A stretch of DNA of 64,000 bases from Kitasatospora sp. GP82. GTDB taxonomy: Bacteria > Actinomycetota > Actinomycetes > Streptomycetales > Streptomycetaceae. The position numbers and the translations under genes were made by a program. The notes under the pieces were generated by a model, which saw nothing but the letters and a program-made list of their open reading frames with translations, searched no databases and was not told the origin of the DNA. Positions 34,259 to 42,699 of this stretch are shown in pieces; the stretch's first letter is position 1, and each line of letters starts with the position of its first letter. The DNA lies in the NCBI RefSeq assembly GCF_029892105.1, contig NZ_JARZAJ010000005.1, forward strand, positions 186,001 to 250,000, given 5' to 3'.

Positions 34259-35779
34259 TCAGGGCAGCTGGGACCAGAAGTCGCAGTTGTGCTCCTTGGC
34301 GAGGTCGACGGACTGGACGCCGCCGGGCCTGAGGGCCACCGCGCCGGCGTCCCGGAACCGAGGCCAGGGCCGGCCGGTACTCGCGAAAGCCGCCCAGGAG
34401 CGGATCATCCGGTCGGAGAGGAGCTGCTGGTCCGGGGTGAGCTTCGCCGGCCAGTTGGTGACATCGAACAGGTAGGGCAACTCCGAGCCGTGGTAGGCGC
34501 CGTAGCGAAATCCGGGCGGAAGCCCGAGCGGAGCGGGTGCGTCACGGTCGGCGAATTCGTAGGCATAGAGCGGGGTGCGCCGGGCCAGCAGGCGGTCACC
34601 GGTCAGGGTGGGGCAGGACCAGATGCGGTCCGTGGCGACGGCAGCCCAGGCCAGCACGGGTGACGGGTAGTCGCTGAGCGGATACCGTTCGGCGACCAGG
34701 TCTGCCTGGCTGCCGAAGCTGTCGGTGAGCAGTTGCCGGTAGCGCTGCGGGGTGATCGGCTCGTGCGCGTTCAGGGCTGCCGCCCATCCCCGGTGCTCGT
34801 CGCGGTTGCCGCCTTCGAGAACCGGAACGCGCTGGAACCGGCCTTCGCGTAGCGCCGACCCCGGTTCGATCGGGAGAAGAGGGGTGTCGTAGGCGGGCTT
34901 GGTGAACATGCCGGTGCTTATCGCGGACAGGTCGGCGGTGGACTTGTGCCGCAGGCACTCGAGCGTGCCGCAGCCCACCCGGGCGGCGAACCCGCTGCCG
35001 GTGGCCTCTGTCGCGGTCCGGCTGGTCCAGGGCGAACCGGCCGGCATACCCGGCCAGAACAGGTTCTTCGGGTAGTCGATGAGGCAGGAACCGCTCTGGA
35101 TCAGCGCCTTGTCGAACAGGCCTGCCGCCGAGGGCGAGGTCAGCTGGGAGCACACGCTCATTCCGCCGGCGGACTGCCCGGCCAGTGTCACGTTCCGGGG
35201 ATCGCCTCCGAAGGCGGCCGCGTTTCGCCGTACCCATCGCAGCGCGGCCTGCTGATCGGCCAGCCCGAAGGTGCCCGAGTCGGGCAGCCCGGGGTAGCCG
35301 AAGTAGCCGAAGACGCCCAGCCGGTAGTTGACGGTCACCACCACCACGTCACCGGTGACCGCCATCCGGTGCGGGTCGTAGTCGCTTCCGGCCCCGGAAT
35401 CGAAGCTGCCACCGTGCAACCAGACGACCACCGGTCGCCGCTTGGCCCCGGCCGGTGCGGTCACATTGAGGTAGAGGCAGTCCTCGTTGCCGGTGAGGTG
35501 GTCTGCCGGCCCCTGCGGGCACGGGTTGCCGGGTACGGCCGCCTCGCGTACCCCGGACCACGGTGCCACCGGCTGCGGATCGCGCCAGCGCAGCTCGCCG
35601 ACCGGCGGCGCGGCGTAGGGAACACCCTGGAAGCTCTGGTAGCCGTCATGGGCTGTGCCGCGCACCGGACCGGAGTGCGTGGCGACCACCACGTCCTGGC
35701 TCGCGGCCCGGGCCGGCACCGCGGGTGAGGCGAGAGCCGCGATCAGTGCGGCCGCCACGAGTATCGGGAATCGCGTCAT
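34259..35779 (-). CDS. Secreted type B carboxylesterase
   Basis: The ATG at 35779 opens a signal peptide (MTRFPILVAAALIAALASPA) with an AxA cleavage region (VPARAAS). The 506-residue protein has GVPYAAPPVGELRW, the oxyanion loop WLHGGSFDSGAG, the NEDCLYLNV signature, the nucleophile elbow LAGQSAGGMS (GQSAGG in place of the usual GESAGG), and a late His in GAYHGSELPYLF. It is a para-nitrobenzyl-esterase/lipase-type exoenzyme. A TetR gene lies just upstream on the same strand, and a palindrome like the TetR operator lies 41 bp before this start. Confidence 0.9.
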   Translation of the reverse strand: MTRFPILVAAALIAALASPAVPARAASQDVVVATHSGPVRGTAHDGYQSFQGVPYAAPPVGELRWRDPQPVAPWSGVREAAVPGNPCPQGPADHLTGNEDCLYLNVTAPAGAKRRPVVVWLHGGSFDSGAGSDYDPHRMAVTGDVVVVTVNYRLGVFGYFGYPGLPDSGTFGLADQQAALRWVRRNAAAFGGDPRNVTLAGQSAGGMSVCSQLTSPSAAGLFDKALIQSGSCLIDYPKNLFWPGMPAGSPWTSRTATEATGSGFAARVGCGTLECLRHKSTADLSAISTGMFTKPAYDTPLLPIEPGSALREGRFQRVPVLEGGNRDEHRGWAAALNAHEPITPQRYRQLLTDSFGSQADLVAERYPLSDYPSPVLAWAAVATDRIWSCPTLTGDRLLARRTPLYAYEFADRDAPAPLGLPPGFRYGAYHGSELPYLFDVTNWPAKLTPDQQLLSDRMIRSWAAFASTGRPWPRFRDAGAVALRPGGVQSVDLAKEHNCDFWSQLP

Positions 35780-35819
35780 CGGGAGCCTTCCGTTCAGTAC
35801 GACAAGGAGCCGGCCCTGA

Positions 35820-35835
35820 CGGTACAGGCGTATCA
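35820..35835. promoter_or_regulatory. Operator-like site before the carboxylesterase
   Basis: CGGTACAGGCGTATCA matches the palindrome at 36585-36600 in its right half exactly and partly in its left half, with the same 4-bp spacer. It sits 41 bp upstream of the esterase start. Confidence 0.5.
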
Positions 35836-35933
35836 CGAAGAGGGCAATGGACCTCGGGCGAACCGAACATGCACAACCTCGGTTCACGCCAGGAGGGTTG
35901 GGGTGACAGGTCCAACACTCTGCGGCGCTCGGC

Positions 35934-36563
35934 TCACCGCGGGGAAAGGTCGGTGGCGGCGGCCGGTCCGAACAGTTCGTCGAGGTGGTGAGAGAGGACC
36001 GCGAGCGCGGCCTCGCCGCTGCGCTGGCCACCGAGGACACTGGAGCCGAGGCCGTTGGTCATGGCCAGCAGGCCGGCGGCGGTCAGCTCGGGGTCGCGCT
36101 CGGCACTGACGTCTCCGGACTGCCGGGCGGCCCGGATCTGCTTGGCCAGGAAGGATTCCAGCATGTCCGGATACGTGGTGCCGTGCTGTTCCGCGAGCCT
36201 CGGCTCGCTGAGGACCAGGGTGTAGTAGGCGGCGTAGGTACGGGTGATCCGCCGACTTTCGGCATCTGTGGGCAGGATGCTGGAGAGGATCGCGGTGACG
36301 ATGCTGCGTGGGTTGGGCGGACTGCCCGCAGCTGCGATCCACTTCTGCATGCGGACCTGGAGCTGTGCGCTCAGGCGGGCGAGCGCGTCCATGAGGAGCT
36401 CGTCCTTGGTATGGAAGTAGTACTGCACCAGACGCAGCGACACACCGGCCTCGGCGGCAACGACCCGCATGCTGGCCGCCTGCAGGCCCTGGGTGTCGGC
36501 GATCCGCAGGAGCGCCTCGGCGATTTGAGCACGGCGCTGCTCGTGATCGACGCGGGTGGACAC
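35934..36563 (-). CDS. TetR-family regulator, probable repressor of the esterase
   Basis: The 209-residue protein has a TetR_N helix-turn-helix (RRAQIAEALLRIADTQG, then MRVVAAEAGVSLRLVQYYFH, about 30-50) and an all-helical ligand domain of the TetR_C type. GTG start at 36563. A perfect 16-bp palindrome lies 22 bp upstream, and a related site precedes the downstream esterase gene, so it probably controls itself and the esterase. The ligand is unknown; it could be the ester substrate or its product. Confidence 0.88.
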   Translation of the reverse strand: MSTRVDHEQRRAQIAEALLRIADTQGLQAASMRVVAAEAGVSLRLVQYYFHTKDELLMDALARLSAQLQVRMQKWIAAAGSPPNPRSIVTAILSSILPTDAESRRITRTYAAYYTLVLSEPRLAEQHGTTYPDMLESFLAKQIRAARQSGDVSAERDPELTAAGLLAMTNGLGSSVLGGQRSGEAALAVLSHHLDELFGPAAATDLSPR

Positions 36564-36584
36564 TTCTCAAGCACCTCCAGGATC

Positions 36585-36600
36585 TGATACAACCGTATCA
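36585..36600. promoter_or_regulatory. Probable TetR operator
   Basis: TGATACAACCGTATCA is a perfect inverted repeat with 6-bp arms and a 4-bp spacer, 22 bp upstream of the TetR start codon, the usual place for autoregulation. Confidence 0.7.
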
Positions 36601-36711
36601 CCAGTCTGGGTGCGACGCTGCCGGCACCATCCCGCTCCGCGCCTACGGTCGCGCGGGCGAGTGCTTGCGGCCGCCACGGGTGACAGCACCGAAGGCAAGG
36701 GGGGCCGGCGG

Positions 36712-36978
36712 ATGAGCGGGATGCGAAGGGCGCTCACCTGGGGCGCCATCGCCGCCCAACTGCTGTCCACCGCTTCATGGTTCGTCGGCGGTCTCGCGGA
36801 GGGACGAGGCTATCGCGCCTCCGCGCACGACATCAGTGACCTCGGTGCACCGACGGCCGACCACCCGTGGATCAAGCTCGCGGCGCAAGGGGTCGCCGGC
36901 GTTGCGGGTGCGGGTGCGGGCGACGAGAGAGCGGCGCACCGGAGGGCCGGAGCGCAGCAGGAGGCCGTCGAAGACTAG
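36712..36978 (+). pseudogene. DUF998 membrane protein, truncated remnant
   Basis: The frame starts with a normal DUF998 beginning, SGMRRALTWGAIAAQLLSTA, then HDISDLGAPTADHPWIKLAA (about 38-57). After one more short stretch the sequence turns into Arg/Ala-rich nonsense and stops at 88 residues, where the family normally runs past 200 with five or six membrane segments. The rest of the gene is missing. Residual coding-like sequence after the stop is too short to place. An intact DUF998 gene lies at 61059. Confidence 0.7.
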
Positions 36979-37307
36979 GCGCATCGAGGACAACCAGACG
37001 CTGCTCGCCCAGCTGGGCGTCGCAGGCAGCAGATGATGCCCACCGCCCCGTACGCGTCGCGTCGGCCGCCCCCGCAATAGTCGCAACCGCGATCCAACGG
37101 CCCACCCGCAGCGGATCACAGCAGCGCCACAGCTCACAACCGCCTTCGACAGTCGGCAGATTGAGCCGTTCCGGACAGCCACCTCGGGCGGCATGGTGAA
37201 GCTAGCACCACCCCCAAGTCGGATAGCTGGGCTACTGTTTCCGCTCTCTTCGCGGGCCATGCTCAAGAACGTGCTCGAAATCCGAGTGCGGGAAGGAGTC
37301 AGCTGCC
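36979..37307. other. Decayed stretch with a dyad operator
   Basis: No intact gene. It follows the DUF998 remnant and may contain further decayed coding sequence. The dyad at 37195-37212 and a ribosome site AAGGAG for the next gene are the only features I can support. Confidence 0.4.
37195..37212. promoter_or_regulatory. 18-bp dyad operator, copy 1
   Basis: GGTGAAGCTAGCACCACC is palindromic as GGTG-NN-GCTAGC-NN-CACC. It lies 96 bp before the membrane protein gene at 37308. A second copy with similar flanks is at 37994. Both copies lie within a shared 30-bp block that also ends in AAGTCGG. Confidence 0.65.
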
Positions 37308-37838
37308 ATGGCCATCGCAGAGCAGACAACGCTCGCTTCCGAGCAGGCGGAACGCGGCCGGGCGAGCGCTCCCGAGCAGCGCATCTGCGTTGCCGGGGCC
37401 GGCAGAGCCGTTGATGCGGGTGGTTCGGGCGGCGCCGTCGATGCGGGCGGTCCGTCCACCGGCCTGCACCGGTGGACAGCGACCGCGCTGGCGCTTCTCG
37501 GTCTGGCCATGGTCCCGTGGGTCATCGTCCTGCACACCGGCCTGCCTGCCACCGCGGTGGCCTCACGCTGGGCCTGGACATGGACGGGGCTGGACTCCCT
37601 GGAGGCCCTGGCCCTGTTCTCGACCGGCATGCTCCTCCGGCGGCGAAACGGCCGAACTGCCCTGGCAGCCATGGTCAGTTCGACTCTACTCGTGGTCGAC
37701 GCGTGGTTCGACACAATGACTGCGGCCCCCGGCTCCGACTTCACGATAGCCGTGGCCATGGCTGTCTGCGCCGAGCTGCCCCTGGCGGCCGTATGCGCGA
37801 CGCTCGCCGTCCGGGCGTCCCCTCACCCCGGGAGCTGA
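37308..37838 (+). CDS. Four-helix membrane protein of unknown function
   Basis: The ATG at 37308 follows AAGGAG. The 176-residue protein has a Gly/Ala-rich N-terminal region (1-55), then about four membrane segments: TALALLGLAMVPWVIVLHTG, LDSLEALALFSTGMLL, TALAAMVSSTLLVVDAWFD, and AVAMAVCAELPLAAVCATLA. The WTWTGLDSLEAL and VDAWFDTMTAAPGSD stretches look conserved and place Asp and Trp in or near the membrane. I do not recognise a named family. It is preceded by the first dyad operator. Confidence 0.65.
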   Translation: MAIAEQTTLASEQAERGRASAPEQRICVAGAGRAVDAGGSGGAVDAGGPSTGLHRWTATALALLGLAMVPWVIVLHTGLPATAVASRWAWTWTGLDSLEALALFSTGMLLRRRNGRTALAAMVSSTLLVVDAWFDTMTAAPGSDFTIAVAMAVCAELPLAAVCATLAVRASPHPGS

Positions 37839-38194
37839 ACTCACCCCGACCTCCGCCCAGTCCAGCCTCAGCGTCCCCGCTTCCTTCTCACCTATCCCCG
37901 GCTCGAACCACGCTTCCCTCACGCTGGAGCGGCAGTTGGCGCGACCGCGCTCGCCGCTCCGTAACCGGCGCGACCCACAAGGACATTGCTCATGGTGTAG
38001 CTAGCGCCACCACAAAGTCGGGTGCCAGCGTTAACGACACTGGGCGCGCTCTCCGCGATCGTTGAAGCAGCTTCGAAGCCCGGCCTCGGCCGCTCGGACC
38101 AGAAGCTACGCCTATGAAGCATCCGCACGGGCGCCTCGGCCGCATGGCCACCACCCAATCAGACACACTTCCTCGGAGAGAGGCACCTGTAACC
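37839..38194. other. Gap with the second dyad operator
   Basis: 356 bp without a supported gene. It carries the dyad at 37994-38011. In-frame extensions of the methyltransferase gene reach back to 38114 but look like leader sequence. Confidence 0.4.
37994..38011. promoter_or_regulatory. 18-bp dyad operator, copy 2
   Basis: GGTGTAGCTAGCGCCACC has the same GGTG-NN-GCTAGC-NN-CACC form as the site at 37195 and shares its flanks (CAT before, AAGTCGG after). It lies about 180 bp before the methyltransferase gene. No regulator gene lies between the two sites. Confidence 0.65.
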
Positions 38195-38884
38195 GTGATC
38201 AATGTCCCGACCTCACCCACCTCCCGCAGAGCCCTTCGGCGCACGGCCATCGGTGGTTCCGTCGCAGCGGCCGTGGCCGCCTGGTGGGCATTCGACACCG
38301 CTCCCTACCCGTACGCCCAACACCGACTGCTGGACCTTCCACTCCCCTTCCTGACACTGCGTCGACTGGATGTGATGCTCGGCCCGCGTCCTGGCGAGCG
38401 GCTGCTGGAGATCGGGCCGGGCACGGGTCTGCAGTCCCTCCATGTCGCACCGCAGCTGGGCTCCGAGGGGCGGTTGGACATCGTCGATATCCAGCAGCCG
38501 ATGCTCGACCATGTCATGCGTCGCGCAGACGAGCGGAGCATCGGGAACATCGTGCCCGCCCTGGCTGATGCGCACCGACTTCCCTACTCCGACGCCAGTT
38601 TCGACGCCGCCTATCTCGTGACTGCACTCGGCGAAATACCTGAACCGACGCAGACACTGAGCGAGCTGCGTCGCGTGCTGAAGCCCGGCGGCAGGCTGGT
38701 GGTCGGCGAGTTCTTCGACCGCCATCAGATCCGGCCCGCCCACCTGATCGCCCACGCCGACTCCGCAGGGCTTGCCGTGCGAAAGCTCATCGGCCCACCC
38801 TTCGCGTACTACGCCCTGCTGCAGCCCCGCACGATTCCCGGGATCGAGCGGCGGCCGGCGGCAGTTCCTGCCGACCCTTCTTGA
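38195..38884 (+). CDS. Class I methyltransferase with N-terminal membrane segment
   Basis: The start is uncertain: GTG 38195 follows a GGAGAGAGG stretch at a long distance; ATG 38147 and ATG 38114 are in frame. From 38195 the protein has 229 residues. A Tat-like or membrane segment (RRTAIGGSVAAAVAAWWAF) comes first, then the SAM motif LLEIGPGTGLQSLHVA, DIVDIQQPMLDHVM, LPYSDASFDAAYLV, and LKPGGRLVVGEFF. These are the motifs of a ubiE-like methyltransferase, perhaps acting on a membrane lipid or quinone-like substrate. Second gene under the dyad operator. Confidence 0.75.
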   Translation: MINVPTSPTSRRALRRTAIGGSVAAAVAAWWAFDTAPYPYAQHRLLDLPLPFLTLRRLDVMLGPRPGERLLEIGPGTGLQSLHVAPQLGSEGRLDIVDIQQPMLDHVMRRADERSIGNIVPALADAHRLPYSDASFDAAYLVTALGEIPEPTQTLSELRRVLKPGGRLVVGEFFDRHQIRPAHLIAHADSAGLAVRKLIGPPFAYYALLQPRTIPGIERRPAAVPADPS

Positions 38885-39033
38885 TCGAAAGAATCGGTCC
38901 CCATCCGGCAGGCGTCCCCCACCAGCTGCCTCACCGAAGAAGTCCGCCTTCCCGCCGCCCACGCCTGGCCCCGCAGCTGTGTCGGAGACGTCCGGTAGGT
39001 TTCGCTGCACATGGACTCGACGTGGGGGCTTCG

Positions 39034-40050
39034 ATGGCTGATCTCAAGCTGGCAGACGGTGCGTCAGCCCCGACCGACGAACCGTTGGAGCTTCAGCTGG
39101 AGCGGTTCCGCACCGAACTGACCGGATACTGCTACCGCATGCTCGGATCGGCGTTCGAGGCCGAGGATGCCGTGCAGGAGACGATGATCCGGGCATGGCG
39201 GGGCCACCAGGGCTTCGAGGGCCGAGCAGCGCTGCGGTCGTGGCTCTATCGGATAGCGACCAACGTGTGCCTGGATGTGCTGAACGGCCGGAAGAACCGG
39301 GCCCGTCCGATGGACCTGGCGAGCCCGTCCACGGTGGCGACGGCGAGCCTCGCGAAGCTCCCAGAGATAACGTGGATCGGCCCGGTGCCCGACGGGCGGG
39401 TGGTGACGGAGTCCGGGGATCCGGCAGAGCTGACCATGCAGCGGGAGTCGGTGCGGCTGGCGTTCGTCTCGGCGCTGCAACGGTTGGCGCCGAAGCAGCG
39501 GGCGGTACTGATCCTCCGCGAGGTGCTCGGCTGGCGGGCCACCGAGGTCGCCGAGCTGCTCGGCACCACGGTGGCCTCGGCCAACAGCGCACTGCAGCGG
39601 GCCCGTTCGACGCTGGCGGCGCGCAAGGCAGCAGCCACCGATCCACTCCGGCCGATGGACCAGGAGCAGGCGGCACTGCTGTCCCGCTACGTCGCGGCGT
39701 TCGAGCGTTACGACATGGACGGACTGGCCGGCCTGCTGCACGAGGACGCCACGCTGTCGATGCCGCCGTACGAGCTGTGGCTACGCGGGCACGCCGACAT
39801 CCGCGAGTGGATGCTCGGTCCGGGCAGCGGATGCCGTGGCTCACAGTTGATCACGACCGCGGCCAACGGCACCCCCGCCTTCGGCCAGTACCGACCGAGC
39901 CCCGACGGCGGCTACGAGCCGTGGGCACTCCAGGTGATCGAGGTGTCAGCCGGTCGGATCGTCGGGCTCAACTCCTTCCTCGACACCGCTGCGCTCTTCC
40001 CACTCTTCGGCCTGCCCTCCCGCCTGGACGCGCAGAGCCCGAACACGTAG
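39034..40050 (+). CDS. ECF sigma factor with SnoaL-like C-terminal domain (SigG/SigX5 type)
   Basis: The ATG at 39034 follows a GGGGG site. The 338-residue protein has sigma region 2 (YCYRMLGSAFEAEDAVQETM, about 30-49, with WRGHQGFEGRAALRSWLYRI), region 4 (LAPKQRAVLILREVLGWRA, TEVAELLGTTVASANSALQR), and a ~120-residue C-terminal SnoaL-like domain (YVAAFERYDMDGLAGLLHED). In such ECF sigma factors the tail replaces a separate anti-sigma factor and tunes activity, and none is encoded nearby. Target promoters cannot be read from the window. Confidence 0.9.
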   Translation: MADLKLADGASAPTDEPLELQLERFRTELTGYCYRMLGSAFEAEDAVQETMIRAWRGHQGFEGRAALRSWLYRIATNVCLDVLNGRKNRARPMDLASPSTVATASLAKLPEITWIGPVPDGRVVTESGDPAELTMQRESVRLAFVSALQRLAPKQRAVLILREVLGWRATEVAELLGTTVASANSALQRARSTLAARKAAATDPLRPMDQEQAALLSRYVAAFERYDMDGLAGLLHEDATLSMPPYELWLRGHADIREWMLGPGSGCRGSQLITTAANGTPAFGQYRPSPDGGYEPWALQVIEVSAGRIVGLNSFLDTAALFPLFGLPSRLDAQSPNT

Positions 40051-40186
40051 AGCCCGGGCTGTTCGCCGACTGGCTGCGCCAGGCACATGAACTCGGCACG
40101 GCGGAGAGCTGATCGGCTGCACAGTTGCACAGCGAGGCCATCGGTGGGCGGGCGGAGCGTAGGCTCGCCGAGCGAAGGAGGTATAG

Positions 40187-40819
40187 ATGATGCAGCATCA
40201 GAACGACTCGAACACAGACCTGTTGGCGACTCTGTGGCGATCGTGGGCGGAACGCGGGGCGCAGCTGAGGCCCGATGAGTGGGCCGGTCCCACGCGACTG
40301 CCCGGGTGGTCGGTACATGCGTTGTTCGCCCATGTGGCCCCCGATCCGGCGATGTTCGGCCAGTTGCGGGGTGCCCTGACGGAGGGGCCGGCCGCGATCA
40401 CCGGTGGGGCGGAGATTCTCAGGGTCTACAACCAGCCCGGCGGAGTGGCCCACGTCTCGGCGGAGGCCGTCGAGGAGCGGGCACGACAGGTGGCCGAGTC
40501 CGTGCCCCCGGAGGTGCTGCTCGTCCGCTTCGCCGAGGAGGGGCCCAATGCCCTTTCCGCGCTCGCCGACATACCGGCCGACGCCGTGATCGCGCACCCG
40601 ATGCTTGGCAGTGTCACCTTCGGAGCGCTTGGCGAGGTCGCCGTCATGGAGGCCACGGTGCACCTGCTCGACCTGATCGCCGCGGTCGGTGGTCCTCCGC
40701 CGCCCACCGCCGCGCTGGAGGCGACCCGAGGGCTGCTGGTCGCCGTGGCCGATCCGATCGCCTTCATCGAGGCCGCGACCGGGCGAACGGACGCCGCTGT
40801 GCTGCCGGTTCTGCGGTGA
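40187..40819 (+). CDS. Maleylpyruvate isomerase family mycothiol-dependent enzyme
   Basis: AAGGAGG lies 6 bases before the ATG. The 210-residue protein has a DinB-like four-helix N-domain with the metal-type His in LPGWSVHALFAHVAPDP (about 38-54) and a later His in MEATVHLLDL. This fits the MDMPI_N family, whose members use mycothiol, the actinobacterial low-molecular thiol. Substrate unknown. Convergent with the MBL gene, 27 bp away. Confidence 0.8.
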   Translation: MMQHQNDSNTDLLATLWRSWAERGAQLRPDEWAGPTRLPGWSVHALFAHVAPDPAMFGQLRGALTEGPAAITGGAEILRVYNQPGGVAHVSAEAVEERARQVAESVPPEVLLVRFAEEGPNALSALADIPADAVIAHPMLGSVTFGALGEVAVMEATVHLLDLIAAVGGPPPPTAALEATRGLLVAVADPIAFIEAATGRTDAAVLPVLR

Positions 40820-40846
40820 CGGAACGGCCGGTCCGTCCTCCTGCTC

Positions 40847-41626
40847 TCAGGGGAGCGGACCGGCCAGCGCACTCGGCCGGGCGGCGAACTCGGCCTCGGG
40901 GCTGAACCGCGCTTCGAGGCCGTCCGCGAGGGCGCTCAGCGCCCGGGCTCCGTCACCCCGATAGGAAGAGCCGTGCATGACGGCGCGCGTCTGGGGCTTG
41001 AGGTCGGCGAGCGAGCGCGGCGTTGCCACCGCAGCGGTGAGGCACGAGGTCTGCCGGAACACCTGCTCCGAATCCAGAGCGAGTTCGACAAGGTCGCGGT
41101 CCGTGACCGCCGGTCCGTTGCCGAGGTGGGTGAACAGGTCGCCGCAGAAGAGGGTTCGGGTGTTCTCCTCGAACAGCACGCGGGCTTCCCAGTTGTGCGG
41201 CACGTGCGGGGTGTTGATGTTGCGCACCTGTCGACGCACGCGCCTGCCGTCCAGGTCGAGGGTCTCACCGTCGTCCATCGGCCGAGGCGGGCGGTCCGCC
41301 AGGTCGTTGAGGGAGACCAGGCACCCCAGGGTGTTGTGGGCCGCCTCGGCGTGCGGCGCCACGGCGAGGAACTCGTTCATGGCTCCGCACTCGTCGGCCT
41401 CGATATGTCCGAAGGCCACCCAGCGCAGCCGCTCCAGCGGCACTACGCGGCCGACCGCCGCGGAGACGGCCGGGAAGAGCTGTCGCATTCCCGTGTGGAA
41501 GAGCAGCGGTTCCTCCGCCGCGATCAGGAACTGGTTGAAGGTGAAGCCTGCGGGCGGCGCGATCTCGGCCACAAAGGTCGAGATCCGGTAGATGCCTTCG
41601 GCGATCTCGTCGACGCGTGTCTCCAC
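40847..41626 (-). CDS. MBL-fold protein of the flavodiiron (ODP) type
   Basis: The GTG at 41626 follows GAGGAG; a longer frame would begin inside the 15-bp repeats. The 259-residue protein carries FGHIEADECGAMNEFL (about 84-99) with the HxExD diiron pattern of flavodiiron proteins, and further ligand candidates in NTPHVPHNWEARVLF and CGDLFTHLG. It lacks the flavodoxin domain of complete flavodiiron proteins, so electrons must come from elsewhere. A role in O2 or NO reduction or in sensing is possible but not shown. Confidence 0.8.
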   Translation of the reverse strand: METRVDEIAEGIYRISTFVAEIAPPAGFTFNQFLIAAEEPLLFHTGMRQLFPAVSAAVGRVVPLERLRWVAFGHIEADECGAMNEFLAVAPHAEAAHNTLGCLVSLNDLADRPPRPMDDGETLDLDGRRVRRQVRNINTPHVPHNWEARVLFEENTRTLFCGDLFTHLGNGPAVTDRDLVELALDSEQVFRQTSCLTAAVATPRSLADLKPQTRAVMHGSSYRGDGARALSALADGLEARFSPEAEFAARPSALAGPLP

Positions 41627-41646
41627 GGCGCGGCTCTCCTCTTCGT

Positions 41647-41691
41647 GACAGCGTTCTTCGGGACAGCGTTTTTCGGGACAGCGTCTTTCGG
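41647..41691. repeat. Three tandem 15-bp units
   Basis: GACAGCGTTCTTCGG, GACAGCGTTTTTCGG and GACAGCGTCTTTCGG follow one another at 41647, 41662 and 41677. They lie in the leader of the MBL gene and would encode a Cys-Pro-Glu repeat if an upstream start were used. Confidence 0.9.
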
Positions 41692-41761
41692 GCATCCGTC
41701 CCGGCCGGGCCCTCGGGCTTCTTCAGGTTGGCTTCAGAAACCGTGTGCGATCCTGCCGCCC

Positions 41762-42544
41762 ATGACGACAGCGCAACTCCGGCAGAACGGCCCGCAGGCC
41801 CCCGTCCGGCACGCGATGAGCAAGGTGCCGGAGGTGACGGCGCTCTTCTGGATCATCAAGGTGCTGACCACCGGGATGGGTGAGACCGCCTCGGACTACC
41901 TGGCCCACGTGATGGACCCGATGATCGCCGTCGCACTCGGCGGTCTGGGGCTGGTGGTGGCACTGGCGGTGCAGTTCAGCGTCCGCCGCTATGTGGCCTG
42001 GATCTACTGGACCGCCATCGTCATGGTGAGCGTGTTCGGCACGATGGCCGCCGACGTCCTGCACGTCGCGCTGAACGTGCCGTACCTGGTGTCCACCCCG
42101 TTCTTCCTGCTCGCACTGGCAGCGATCTTCGGCGCCTGGTACGCGACCGAGCGGACGCTGTCCATCCACAGCATCCACACCCGGCGGCGGGAGGCGTTCT
42201 ACTGGGCCACGGTGCTGGCCACCTTCGCCCTCGGCACCGCCGCCGGCGACCTGACCGCGGTCACCATGAACCTGGGCTACCTGGATTCGGCCGTCCTGTT
42301 CGCCGTGCTGATCGCCGTCCCCGCCCTGGCTCACCGGTGGATGGGACTCGGTGCCATTCCGGCCTTCTGGGCCGCGTATGTGCTGACCCGGCCGCTCGGT
42401 GCCTCCCTCGCGGACTGGATGGCGCTGCCGCACTCCCGGGGCGGCCTCGGCCTCGGGCTCGGACCGGTCACCATGGGCTGGACACTCGCGATCCTCGCCC
42501 TGGTCGGCTATCTGGCCGCGACCCGCAAGGACGTCGCACGCTGA
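41762..42544 (+). CDS. COG4705-type integral membrane protein
   Basis: The 260-residue protein has about eight membrane segments. It opens with KVPEVTALFWIIKVLTTGMG, the family signature followed by ETASDYL, and the second half repeats a related pattern (FYWATVLATFALGTAAGDLT). The two halves look like an internal duplication. Members are described as uncharacterised membrane-anchored proteins, and some lie near metal-uptake genes. No partner gene is visible here. A 16-bp hairpin terminator follows. Confidence 0.75.
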   Translation: MTTAQLRQNGPQAPVRHAMSKVPEVTALFWIIKVLTTGMGETASDYLAHVMDPMIAVALGGLGLVVALAVQFSVRRYVAWIYWTAIVMVSVFGTMAADVLHVALNVPYLVSTPFFLLALAAIFGAWYATERTLSIHSIHTRRREAFYWATVLATFALGTAAGDLTAVTMNLGYLDSAVLFAVLIAVPALAHRWMGLGAIPAFWAAYVLTRPLGASLADWMALPHSRGGLGLGLGPVTMGWTLAILALVGYLAATRKDVAR

Positions 42545-42552
42545 GACCGACC

Positions 42553-42587
42553 GGCACATGGTGGGCGGACGCCGCCCACCATGTGCC
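42553..42587. terminator. Hairpin terminator after the COG4705 gene
   Basis: Arms 42553-42568 and 42572-42587 pair perfectly over 16 bp around a 3-nt loop, directly after the stop, followed by GTTGTG. Confidence 0.9.
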
Positions 42588-42699
42588 GTTGTGTTGAGCG
42601 CCCACCCGGCGGCGCGGCACGTTCCTGAGGATCTATCAAGATGCGGCCCGGCCCGTGCCAAGCTGTTCCCTGGCTTGTACACCACGAAAAGGGAGCACC

